Part shown: piece by piece, positions 6,058 through 12,266 of the stretch
How the letters are laid out: every line of letters starts with the position of its first letter
How positions within the stretch are numbered: position 1 is the first letter of the stretch
Source of the DNA: CAZUZD01 sp964624465
GTDB taxonomy: Bacteria; Planctomycetota; Planctomycetia; Isosphaerales; Isosphaeraceae
Direction: 5' to 3'
Assembly (NCBI GenBank): GCA_964624465.1
Contig: CAZUZD010000184.1
Coordinates: 1-12,266, forward strand
Length of the DNA stretch: 12,266 nt
Notes under the pieces: model-generated
The model's database searches: none
Seen by the model: the letters and a program-made list of their open reading frames with translations, nothing else
Told to the model about the DNA's origin: nothing
Made by a program: the position numbers and the translations under genes

Positions 6058-7874
6058 GGGCGGGGTGCCCCCGGGTCGGCGATCGTCGACTCCAGGGCGA
6101 TCCCGAGGAGGCCCAGGTTGTCGCGTTTCCCGGGGTCGTCGGGAGTCCCCGTCTGCTCGAACTGCAGGCGATTGCGGCCGGGACGCAGGGTCCCGGGGGC
6201 CAGGTCGAGCCGGATCCGCTCGGGGGCCTGATTGCGCCCGGAGATCCGCGAGTTCAGGTCGGGGAGGGGGGTGTCGTTGAGTCGGACCCTGGTGCGAAGC
6301 TGGCCCTGCTGGACCAGTTCAGAGAACACGGGCGTGCCGGTCGGCCCGATCACGTCGACCACGTCGAGCACCAGCGCGGTCGCACCCTCGGGGACCTCGG
6401 CCAGTTCAAACGCCAGCTCGAGCGGGCCGGGGTCTGGCTGCGGCGGCTCGAACTCGGCGGCGTAACGGTCACCCAGGTGATACGGATGGCCGGCGATCAC
6501 GACCCGGCGGGCCTGACCCAGCGGATCCAGGCGTCTGAACCGGTCCCTCGGCACCAGGACCAGTCCAGCGTAGGGGACGTCGATCGCCAGGGCCTCGGAG
6601 TCGGCGCGCAGGAGGGCCCCCTCGATGATGTCGACCGGATGGGGCCCGACGCCCTGGGGGCCGGCGGCGAGCCAGGTGACGCGGACCAGCGGTCCAGCCA
6701 CGGGTGCGGCGGCCTCCGACTGGCGCCGCAGTCGCACGCCAGCGACCTGGGCCCAGGGGCGCCGCAGGGCCTGACCGTCGAGGTCCAGCGACACGCCCTC
6801 CGGGTCGGCGGCGGTCAGGTGGCCGAACAGCTGGTCGCCGCTGATGAGTCGCACCTCGTCGAGGCCTGGCTCGAACTCGCCGGCCGCGGTGGACGCGGCG
6901 AATTGCACGAGGGACAGGTCATCGAACCGGACGGCCAGGTCGGCAGAGGTGAGGTCGGCCGTCGGGTGGGTCGCGAGCCGGATCTCCGCCAGCGGCCCGA
7001 CCACACCGGGGCCGTGGGCCAGCTCATCTCCATCGACAGCGACATCGAGTTCGTCGGCGTCGAACCGGACCACCAGCCGATGCCAGCCTGGCTTGCGGAT
7101 CAGCGGCTGGATGACCAGCCGTGGCCCCGAGGGGGATTCGACGGCCAGCGTCTCCTCCGCCCAGCCGCCGACGACGCGGAGGCTGGCAAGCTCGCCGTCA
7201 CGGCCCCGGAACGCGAGGTCGACGAACCAGCGCTGTTGATCGTCGACGGCCGCGGCGTCCTGAAACGCCAGCTCGAACCGGCCCGCGCCAACTGGATCAG
7301 CCAGTCGGGTCGTCAGGGCCGAACCGTCGGCGGCCAGCCGCAGGCTGTGGCGACCTTCGAAGGGCGCCTCGGGTGCGAGGGCCGGTCGCCCCACCCGCGA
7401 GCGCCAGCGGACCTCATCCAGGGTCTCGAACCCGTCCTGCAAGATCTGCACCTCACCGGAGCGCTGCCGCAGCTCGCGCACCCCGCTCCGGGCGACCGCG
7501 ATCGGCGTGGCGGCCCCGGCGGGCAGGAACCGGATCACGCGGGCGTCGAGCCCCAGGAGCCGGCCGCTGAGCACTTGGCCACCGCCGAGCACCAGGCGGA
7601 ACGGGGCCGGAGCCGCGGTGCCGTCGTCGACGGCGCGATCCGACTCGATCCGGCGGAGCTCGCTCAGTGGGATCGACCTGCCCGTGGCATCGGCCACGAA
7701 CCGGAGGCTGGCATCGAGATGGCCGCGGATCGGGCGGCCATCGGCGAGCGTCGCCACCTCGTCGCCACCGGCCAGGGCGAGGTCCTGTGCCCGGGACGCA
7801 GCGGCCAGCGCCGTCAGCAGCACGAGGGCGAGGGCAAGCCGACCGCCGCAGTGCAGACGCGTGGAGTGGATCAT
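6054..7874 (-). CDS. Secreted multi-domain beta protein (LamG-like), function unknown
   Basis: A 606-residue exported protein. The signal peptide is at residues 1-29 (basic start, LALALVLLTALAAA, cleavage near SRA). It is followed by short beta-modules of the planctomycete type (G-x-x-hydrophobic-x-G-x-L ending in a regulatory-looking R-x-L): about 37-77, 93-135, 340-384 (LISGDQLFGHLTAAD, RRPWAQVAGVRLRR) and about 415-455. A LamG/concanavalin-like region (145-327) has GWHRLVVRFDADELDVAVDG, and a galactose-binding-like beta-sandwich (about 460-600) has PGTLRPGRNRLQF. No catalytic motif is seen, so carbohydrate or surface binding is likely. The ATG at 7874 has no ribosome binding site, and a -10 sits just upstream. 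Its stop overlaps the cyclase start. Confidence 0.85.
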   Translation of the reverse strand: MIHSTRLHCGGRLALALVLLTALAAASRAQDLALAGGDEVATLADGRPIRGHLDASLRFVADATGRSIPLSELRRIESDRAVDDGTAAPAPFRLVLGGGQVLSGRLLGLDARVIRFLPAGAATPIAVARSGVRELRQRSGEVQILQDGFETLDEVRWRSRVGRPALAPEAPFEGRHSLRLAADGSALTTRLADPVGAGRFELAFQDAAAVDDQQRWFVDLAFRGRDGELASLRVVGGWAEETLAVESPSGPRLVIQPLIRKPGWHRLVVRFDADELDVAVDGDELAHGPGVVGPLAEIRLATHPTADLTSADLAVRFDDLSLVQFAASTAAGEFEPGLDEVRLISGDQLFGHLTAADPEGVSLDLDGQALRRPWAQVAGVRLRRQSEAAAPVAGPLVRVTWLAAGPQGVGPHPVDIIEGALLRADSEALAIDVPYAGLVLVPRDRFRRLDPLGQARRVVIAGHPYHLGDRYAAEFEPPQPDPGPLELAFELAEVPEGATALVLDVVDVIGPTGTPVFSELVQQGQLRTRVRLNDTPLPDLNSRISGRNQAPERIRLDLAPGTLRPGRNRLQFEQTGTPDDPGKRDNLGLLGIALESTIADPGAPRP

Positions 7875-7880
7875 GGGTTG

Positions 7881-7910
7881 ATTCTAAGGCCGTTGGCGCG
7901 CCTGGAGCAA
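7881..7910 (-). promoter_or_regulatory. Candidate promoter giving a leaderless transcript
   Basis: Minus strand TTGCTC (7910-7905), an 18-bp spacer and TAGAAT (7886-7881, five of six -10 bases). Only six bases separate the -10 from the ATG at 7874, so transcription would start at or next to the A of the start codon. The missing ribosome binding site agrees with this. Confidence 0.45.
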
Positions 7911-8035
7911 GCTGCCGCCTGGCCACGATCGACCCGATCGACGCCGCCCGTCGGCGCCGGTACAACAGCGCTGTCGCCACCGGCGTGAGGCGACCTCCCA
8001 CCGCTCCCGACGCCCTGCCCCCGGAGCTCTCCATC

Positions 8036-8965
8036 ATGACCGATCACACGACCCTCGTCCTCCTGCCCCGGCTCCGTCGCGGGGCGCTGCTCGCACTGGC
8101 GGCCGCCACGCTCCTCGGCCCGTCCCGCCCGTCGGCGCTGGCCGACGAGCCCGCGCCCGTCCGGGTGATCGTCTTCGGGGCCCATCCCGACGACTGCGAG
8201 CTGAAGGCCGCCGGCACGGCCGCCCGGCTGGCGAAGCTCGGTCACAAGGTGAAGTTCGTCGCCACCACCAACGGCGACATCGGCCACCACGAGATTTCCG
8301 GCGGTCCGCTCGCCAGGCGCCGCTCTCTGGAGGTGCGCCGCTGCGCCGAGTTGCTCGGCATCGAGACCGAGGTGCTCGACAACCACGACGGTGAGCTGAT
8401 GCCGACGCTGGAGAACCGCCGCACGATCACCCGCCTGATCCGCGACTGGAAGGCCGACGTCGTGATCACCCACCGGCCCAACGACTACCACCCCGACCAC
8501 CGCTACACCGGCATCCTCGTCCAGGACGCCGCCTTCATGGTGATCGTCCCCAACTTCTGCCCCGAGACCCCGGCCCTGCGCCAGAACCCCGTGTTCCTCT
8601 ACCTCGAGGACGACTTCCGGAAGCCCAACCCGTTCACGGCCGACGTCGTCGTCCCCATCGACGAGACGATCGACGCCAAGTTCGCGTGCATGGACGCGCT
8701 GGGGTCGCAGTTCTACGAGTGGAATCCCTGGCTGTTCGGATACCTCGAGAGCGTGCCGCAGGACCCCGAGGCACGCAAGGCCTGGAGCCGCGAGCGCTGG
8801 GGCCGACGGTTCGCGGCCACCGCCGACCGCTTCCGGGACCGACTGGTGTCTGAACTGGGTCCGGAGCGGGGTCGGGCGGTGAAATACGCCGAGGCCTTCG
8901 AAGTGTGTGAATACGGAGCCCAACCCACGCCCGAGCAGCTGAAGCGATTCTTCGCCTTGCCCTGA
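8036..8965 (+). CDS. Secreted PIG-L/LmbE family deacetylase
   Basis: A 309-residue zinc-dependent N-deacetylase of the PIG-L family, which removes acetyl groups from N-acetyl-glucosamine-type substrates. Residues 1-36 form a signal peptide (RLRR, LLALAAATLLG, cleavage near ALA). The metal site AHPDD (His50, Asp52, Asp53) follows the first strand, and RPNDYHPDHR supplies the second half (His152, His155). The ATG at 8036 has GGAG nine bases upstream; the frame is open further upstream without similarity. It is divergent from the secreted multi-domain gene with 161 bp between starts. Export argues for a cell-envelope or external glycan substrate rather than a thiol cofactor; the substrate is unknown. 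Confidence 0.92.
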   Translation: MTDHTTLVLLPRLRRGALLALAAATLLGPSRPSALADEPAPVRVIVFGAHPDDCELKAAGTAARLAKLGHKVKFVATTNGDIGHHEISGGPLARRRSLEVRRCAELLGIETEVLDNHDGELMPTLENRRTITRLIRDWKADVVITHRPNDYHPDHRYTGILVQDAAFMVIVPNFCPETPALRQNPVFLYLEDDFRKPNPFTADVVVPIDETIDAKFACMDALGSQFYEWNPWLFGYLESVPQDPEARKAWSRERWGRRFAATADRFRDRLVSELGPERGRAVKYAEAFEVCEYGAQPTPEQLKRFFALP

Positions 8966-9019
8966 GCCGGTTGCGCGGAAGGAATCGACGGATCCTCAGA
9001 TGACCAGAATGACGGATGT

Positions 9020-9042
9020 CCGGAGTTTTCCTGAGGCTCCGG
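9020..9042 (+). terminator. Hairpin after the deacetylase gene
   Basis: CCGGAG with an 11-nt loop and CTCCGG, 54 bp after the deacetylase stop; only TT follows. It is a possible weak terminator. The rest of 8966-9178 shows only a GATAAAT (about 9158) that might serve as the -10 of the next gene. Confidence 0.3.
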
Positions 9043-9178
9043 TTCGCCGGCGCCGATAACTTTCGGTGACTCAGATGATGGTCGGGCCGGTCGGCCTGGA
9101 ATGGCTGATCCCCTCACCTCTCCGACCCGCCATCACGCCCCCCCGATCGATCAGGATGATAAATCGGAGATCTCGTCC

Positions 9179-10717
9179 ATGGAACGGACGTTCACGCGTC
9201 GAGTGCTGCTGGGTGTGACCGGTCTGCTGGCCTGCGGCCAGGCGGCCGTCACCCTGGCCCAGACGCCGGGGCCGTACGGTCGGCCGGTGCCGCCGGCCGC
9301 CGGTGCCCCGCTGGGTCAGCCGCTCGGCGTGCCCATGACCTATGACCCCGCCCTGCGCCGGGTCCAGGACCAACCCCCCACGCCCGCGCCGGCCCTGCCG
9401 GCCACGACCTCCTCCGGGGCGACCGATCCGCCCGACCTGACCGTGCCGGCGGCTGACCGGCCGATCGGCGGTGGTGAGGCGACCACCGAGACGGCCGCCA
9501 CCGAGGCCGCCGCAGCCGCCGAGGGCCCGCCGGGCCCGACCAAGCTCCAGGACCTGCTGGGCTTCGAGGAGTCGCCGGTCAAGTTCTACGGCTGGATCCA
9601 GAACAGCTTCACCGGCAACGCCAACGGGAACGGTACCACCCGGACGAACTTCGGGGTGAACCCGAACTACAAGGCCAACCAGTGGATGGGCAACCAGTTC
9701 TACCTGGTGATCGAGAATCCGCTGGAGCAGGAAGACAAGATCAACTTTGGCTTCCGGGTGGACAACCTGTTCGGTAACGACTGGCAATTCAACTACATGC
9801 AGGGGTTGTTCAACAACGCCTTCAAGACCGGTCAGTTCGCCGGTTACGACCTGGCCCAGCTCTATGCTGAGGTGCACCTGCCGATCCTGACCGAGGGTGG
9901 CCTGGACATCAAGGGTGGCCGGTTCTACACCCTGGCGGGCTACGAGCAGGTGCCGGCGATCGCCAAGCCGCTGCTCTCGACGCCGTACATGTTCACCTAC
10001 GGCCAGCCGTTCACCCACTTCGGCGTGATGACGACCCTGCACCTGACCGACAAGATCAACCTCTACAACGGGGCGATCAACGGCTGGGACCGCTGGGTCA
10101 ACGAGAACTACCAGTGGGGCTACATGGGCGGCTTCTCGTGGACCGGCAACGAGGACAAGACCTCGCTGGCGTTCACCACGGTCTGGGGCCCGAACCAGTA
10201 TCCCCGGTTCCTGCCCGGCAACCAGCAGTTCTACACGACCGGCTACGTGAACGTCCCGAGCCTCGCCGGCCAGGAGAACCCCGGCTACGGCCGCAACGAT
10301 CGCCTGCTCTTCACCACCGTGCTGACCCACAAGTGGACCGACAAGCTCACCCAAGTCGTCGAGACCGACCAGGGCATGGAGCGCTCGATCCCGGGCCTGG
10401 CCTCCGGCGGTCAGAACGGTGCGGCCAAGAGCGCCCAGTGGCAGAGCTTCGGCAACTGGTTCCTCTACAACTTCAATGACAAGTGGACCGGCGTGTGGCG
10501 CTCGGAAGTCTTCTGGGACCAGCAGGGTTCGCGAACCGGCACGCTCAAGGGCGACCGCTACTACGAGATGACCGTGGGCGCCATCTACAAGCCGTGCCCC
10601 AACATCTGGCTCCGGCCCGAAGTGCGGTATGACTGGGCGCAGTACGGCACCCCGTTCACCGACGGCACCCGCGGCGACCAGTTCACCGGCGGCTTCGACA
10701 TCATCCTGCTCTACTGA
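9179..10717 (+). CDS. Outer-membrane beta-barrel protein (porin-like)
   Basis: A 512-residue exported protein, most like the planctomycete outer-membrane barrel family (beta-barrel porin 2 type). Residues 1-28 are a signal peptide (TRRVLLGVTGLLACGQAA, cleavage near TLA). Residues 29-120 are a Pro/Ala/Thr-rich linker. From about 122 (KLQDLLGFEESPVKFYGWIQ) alternating aromatic strands run to the end (WGYMGGFSWTGNEDKTSLAF, NIWLRPEVRYDWAQYG), closing with DIILLY, whose last aromatic residue fits barrel insertion. I chose the ATG at 9179 (GGAG nine bases upstream) because it places the signal peptide at the start; an upstream ATG at 9101 would add 26 polar residues. It precedes amt and may admit small nitrogen solutes, by context only. 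Confidence 0.88.
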   Translation: MERTFTRRVLLGVTGLLACGQAAVTLAQTPGPYGRPVPPAAGAPLGQPLGVPMTYDPALRRVQDQPPTPAPALPATTSSGATDPPDLTVPAADRPIGGGEATTETAATEAAAAAEGPPGPTKLQDLLGFEESPVKFYGWIQNSFTGNANGNGTTRTNFGVNPNYKANQWMGNQFYLVIENPLEQEDKINFGFRVDNLFGNDWQFNYMQGLFNNAFKTGQFAGYDLAQLYAEVHLPILTEGGLDIKGGRFYTLAGYEQVPAIAKPLLSTPYMFTYGQPFTHFGVMTTLHLTDKINLYNGAINGWDRWVNENYQWGYMGGFSWTGNEDKTSLAFTTVWGPNQYPRFLPGNQQFYTTGYVNVPSLAGQENPGYGRNDRLLFTTVLTHKWTDKLTQVVETDQGMERSIPGLASGGQNGAAKSAQWQSFGNWFLYNFNDKWTGVWRSEVFWDQQGSRTGTLKGDRYYEMTVGAIYKPCPNIWLRPEVRYDWAQYGTPFTDGTRGDQFTGGFDIILLY

Positions 10718-10748
10718 GCCGGAACGAACGACTCCGCTCGACATCCCG

Positions 10749-10792
10749 ACCGCCCGACCGGCTTCCCCCTGGGACGCCGGCCGGGCGGTTTC
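10749..10792 (+). terminator. Intrinsic terminator of the porin gene
   Basis: ACCGCCCG (10749-10756) pairs with CGGGCGGT (10782-10789), then one A/C mismatch, then CCGGC (10758-10762) with GCCGG (10776-10780), loop 13 nt. A short T-run (TTT) follows. It lies 32 bp after the stop and separates the porin from amt. Confidence 0.75.
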
Positions 10793-11303
10793 GCATTGGC
10801 ACCAGGGTGAGATCGACGGCGTCTGCGTGCCCGGATAAGGGTCGCGACTGCCGCATTTCTGGGCGAATCACCGGTGGCCGGAACTCGCGGAGTCGGGTCA
10901 CCGAGGGTTTCCGGGCGGAACTCCGAGTGGGTTCGGACAACGTGCCCGCAGGACGAGCTTCTCGCCATTGGAGTGGGCAAAACCCGCGAATCCCGACGGA
11001 CGAATCCACGGCGGTCGGCCGGCCGGCCTGACCAGAGCCCCACCCCGGCCCCGGTGCGACTTTGCGGCGGTGGCGAAGTCTGTAGAAACTCGGAGATGAG
11101 TCTGGTACGCCACATGCCTTAGCAAGGACCAGGAAGTCGTCGCTGCCTCCCGCCCGCCCGCCCACTCGATCTCGTGCGATCGATCCAACCCCAGAACTCA
11201 TTAGATGTTCCTGCTGAGCCCTGGGTGGGGCACGGGGCAAAACCGGCCCGGTCCGGCCCGAGCGACGCCTGAAGTTCTGCCTCTTTCTTAGAAGGTGATG
11301 CCC
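10793..11303 (+). other. 510-bp upstream region of amt, no gene seen
   Basis: No protein-like open frame with a ribosome site. A hairpin, CTGGT/ACCAG with inner CCTT/AAGG, spans 11102-11132. A CGCC-rich run is at 11149-11162. CAGAACT (11192-11198) and AGTTCTG (11273-11279) form a perfect 7-bp inverted repeat around the end of the leader. TAGAAA (about 11092) could be a -10 but has no good -35. I found no sigma-54 site, although amt genes often have one. Confidence 0.35.
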
Positions 11304-12266
11304 ATGAAGCGTGCAACGCCGTTTCCGTTCCTGATCCTCGTGGGCGTGGCGATCGCCGGCCTGTTCGTGAACCGGCCGGAAGGGCCGCCGGTTGACCAGT
11401 CGGGGATCAACGCCGGCGACACGGCGTGGATGCTGGCCGCCTCGGCCCTGGTGCTGCTGATGACGCCGGGCCTGTCGTTCTTCTACGGCGGCATGGTCAG
11501 CTTCAAGAACGTCGTCTCGACGATGCTCCAGAGCCTGATCGCGCTGGGCGTGATCAGCCTGGTCTGGCTGGCGGTTGGCTTCAGCCTGGCGTTTGGCGAC
11601 AGCATCAAGTTCGGCGAGTATGGCCTGATCGGCGATCCCCGCACCTTCCTGATGTTCAAGGGCGTGGGCATGGGCCCGAACCCGATCGCCGCGACGATCC
11701 CGCTGATCGTCTTCGCGATGTTCCAGCTCAAGTTCGCCATCATCACGCCGGCCTTGATCACCGGATCGTTCGCCGAGCGGGTGCGGTTCTCGGCCTACCT
11801 GCTGTTCATCGTGCTCTTCAGCCTGTTCATCTACAGCCCGCTGGCCCACTGGACGTGGCACCCTGAGGGCTTCCTGAACAAGTGGGGCGTGAAGGACTTC
11901 GCCGGTGGCACGGTGGTGCACATGTCGGCCGGCTTCGCCGCCCTGGCCGGCGCCATGATCCTGGGCCGCCGCCAGAGCCACGCCAACAACGTGGCGCACG
12001 CCCCGGCCAACGTCCCGTACGTGATCCTGGGCACCGGCATGCTGTGGTTCGGCGCGGCACTGCACCGCTTCATGCTGCAGGACCGTGCGCTGCCGCTGCA
12101 TGCCGCGTCGCTGGCAGCAGCGGTGCTGTTCATGTTCCTGGCCCGCTACATCGGCGCCTTCGGCGGCATCGTGCTCGGGTTGGTGGCGCTGTGGTCAGTT
12201 TGGCATCGGGACTGGCGACGCCTTGGCGGATCGGTCGCTGCGGCGGCGGTGGTCACCGTCTTCGTG
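11304..12266 (+). CDS. amt: Ammonium transporter Amt (partial, odd 3' end)
   Basis: A membrane channel for ammonium/ammonia. Family motifs are clear for residues 1-250: LLMTPGLSFFYGGMVSFKNV (51-70), FAIITPALITGSFAERVRFS (144-163), and AGGTVVHMSAG (200-210), where His206 is the first of the pore twin-histidine pair. PYVILGTGMLWFG (239-250) follows. A hydrophobic N-terminal segment (8-22) may be a signal or extra helix. The ATG at 11304 is preferred over 11298 because GAAGG lies eight bases before it. The expected WFGFNAGSAL after residue 250 is absent: the frame continues with unrelated residues to the window edge. Gene identity is sure, its 3' end is not. No GlnK/PII gene is seen in the window. 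Confidence 0.9.
   Translation, partial: MKRATPFPFLILVGVAIAGLFVNRPEGPPVDQSGINAGDTAWMLAASALVLLMTPGLSFFYGGMVSFKNVVSTMLQSLIALGVISLVWLAVGFSLAFGDSIKFGEYGLIGDPRTFLMFKGVGMGPNPIAATIPLIVFAMFQLKFAIITPALITGSFAERVRFSAYLLFIVLFSLFIYSPLAHWTWHPEGFLNKWGVKDFAGGTVVHMSAGFAALAGAMILGRRQSHANNVAHAPANVPYVILGTGMLWFGAALHRFMLQDRALPLHAASLAAAVLFMFLARYIGAFGGIVLGLVALWSVWHRDWRRLGGSVAAAAVVTVFV
12054..12266 (+). other. Amt-unlike in-frame tail (possible chimera)
   Basis: Seventy-one codons in frame with amt encode a hydrophobic stretch (HRFMLQDRALPLHAAS, then VLFMFLARYIGAFGGIVL, then LWSVWHRDWRRLGG) that does not align with ammonium transporters. Twelve of 71 codons end in A/T, against 12 of the 250 before. The tail looks like part of another membrane protein gene with a different codon bias. 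I cannot name its family. Confidence 0.55.

Noticed and set aside
7926..7940. CGATCG-ACC-CGATCG between the divergent genes
   Set aside because: CGATCG is a frequent self-palindrome in G/C-rich genomes, so the pair is not convincing as an operator.
10795..10815. TTGGCAC after the porin terminator as a second sigma-54 site
   Set aside because: The -12 GC is not found at the required ten-base distance.
10701..12101. Long minus-strand open frame across the amt region
   Set aside because: Low-complexity His/Arg/Gln-rich translation opposite the ammonium transporter, no ribosome site, and it crosses a terminator.

Overview
The window looks like chromosomal DNA of a high-GC planctomycete, most likely Isosphaeraceae or a close relative. 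I base this on strongly G/C-biased third codon positions, secreted proteins made of short planctomycete-type beta-modules, a Tyr-ending outer-membrane barrel protein with a Pro/Ala-rich linker, and a secreted PIG-L deacetylase. This is protein-level recognition; no database was searched.

Layout. 1-2400 (minus strand): the first 350 codons of the glutamate synthase large subunit (gltB, running off the left edge), preceded by a co-directional LysR-type regulator. The regulator's promoter region carries two related dyads, each with a T-N11-A core. 2400-3477: a small divergent gene for an 84-residue unknown protein, then 600 bases without a convincing gene. That stretch holds several strong hairpins and an excellent -24/-12 (sigma-54) promoter match pointing left, so a small RNA is possible. 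3478-4761 (plus): a 427-residue cytoplasmic protein of unknown function. 4793-7874 (minus): a likely three-gene unit of a secreted modular protein, a DacZ-type diadenylate cyclase whose GTG start overlaps the preceding stop codon, and a 70-residue two-helix membrane protein. 8036-8965 (plus): a secreted PIG-L/LmbE deacetylase. 9179-10717 (plus): an outer-membrane beta-barrel protein followed by a strong terminator-like hairpin. 11304-12266 (plus): an ammonium transporter (amt) running off the right edge.

How it fits together. Ammonium uptake (amt) and assimilation (gltB with its LysR regulator) flank the window. The sigma-54-like promoter is of the type often used for nitrogen control, and c-di-AMP synthesis sits between them. 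A common nitrogen theme is plausible but inferred.

Caution at the right edge: from about 12054 the amt frame stays open but stops resembling an ammonium transporter, and its third-position A/T content rises from about 5% to 17% of codons. This may be an assembly chimera at the end of the sequence or a real gene fusion.
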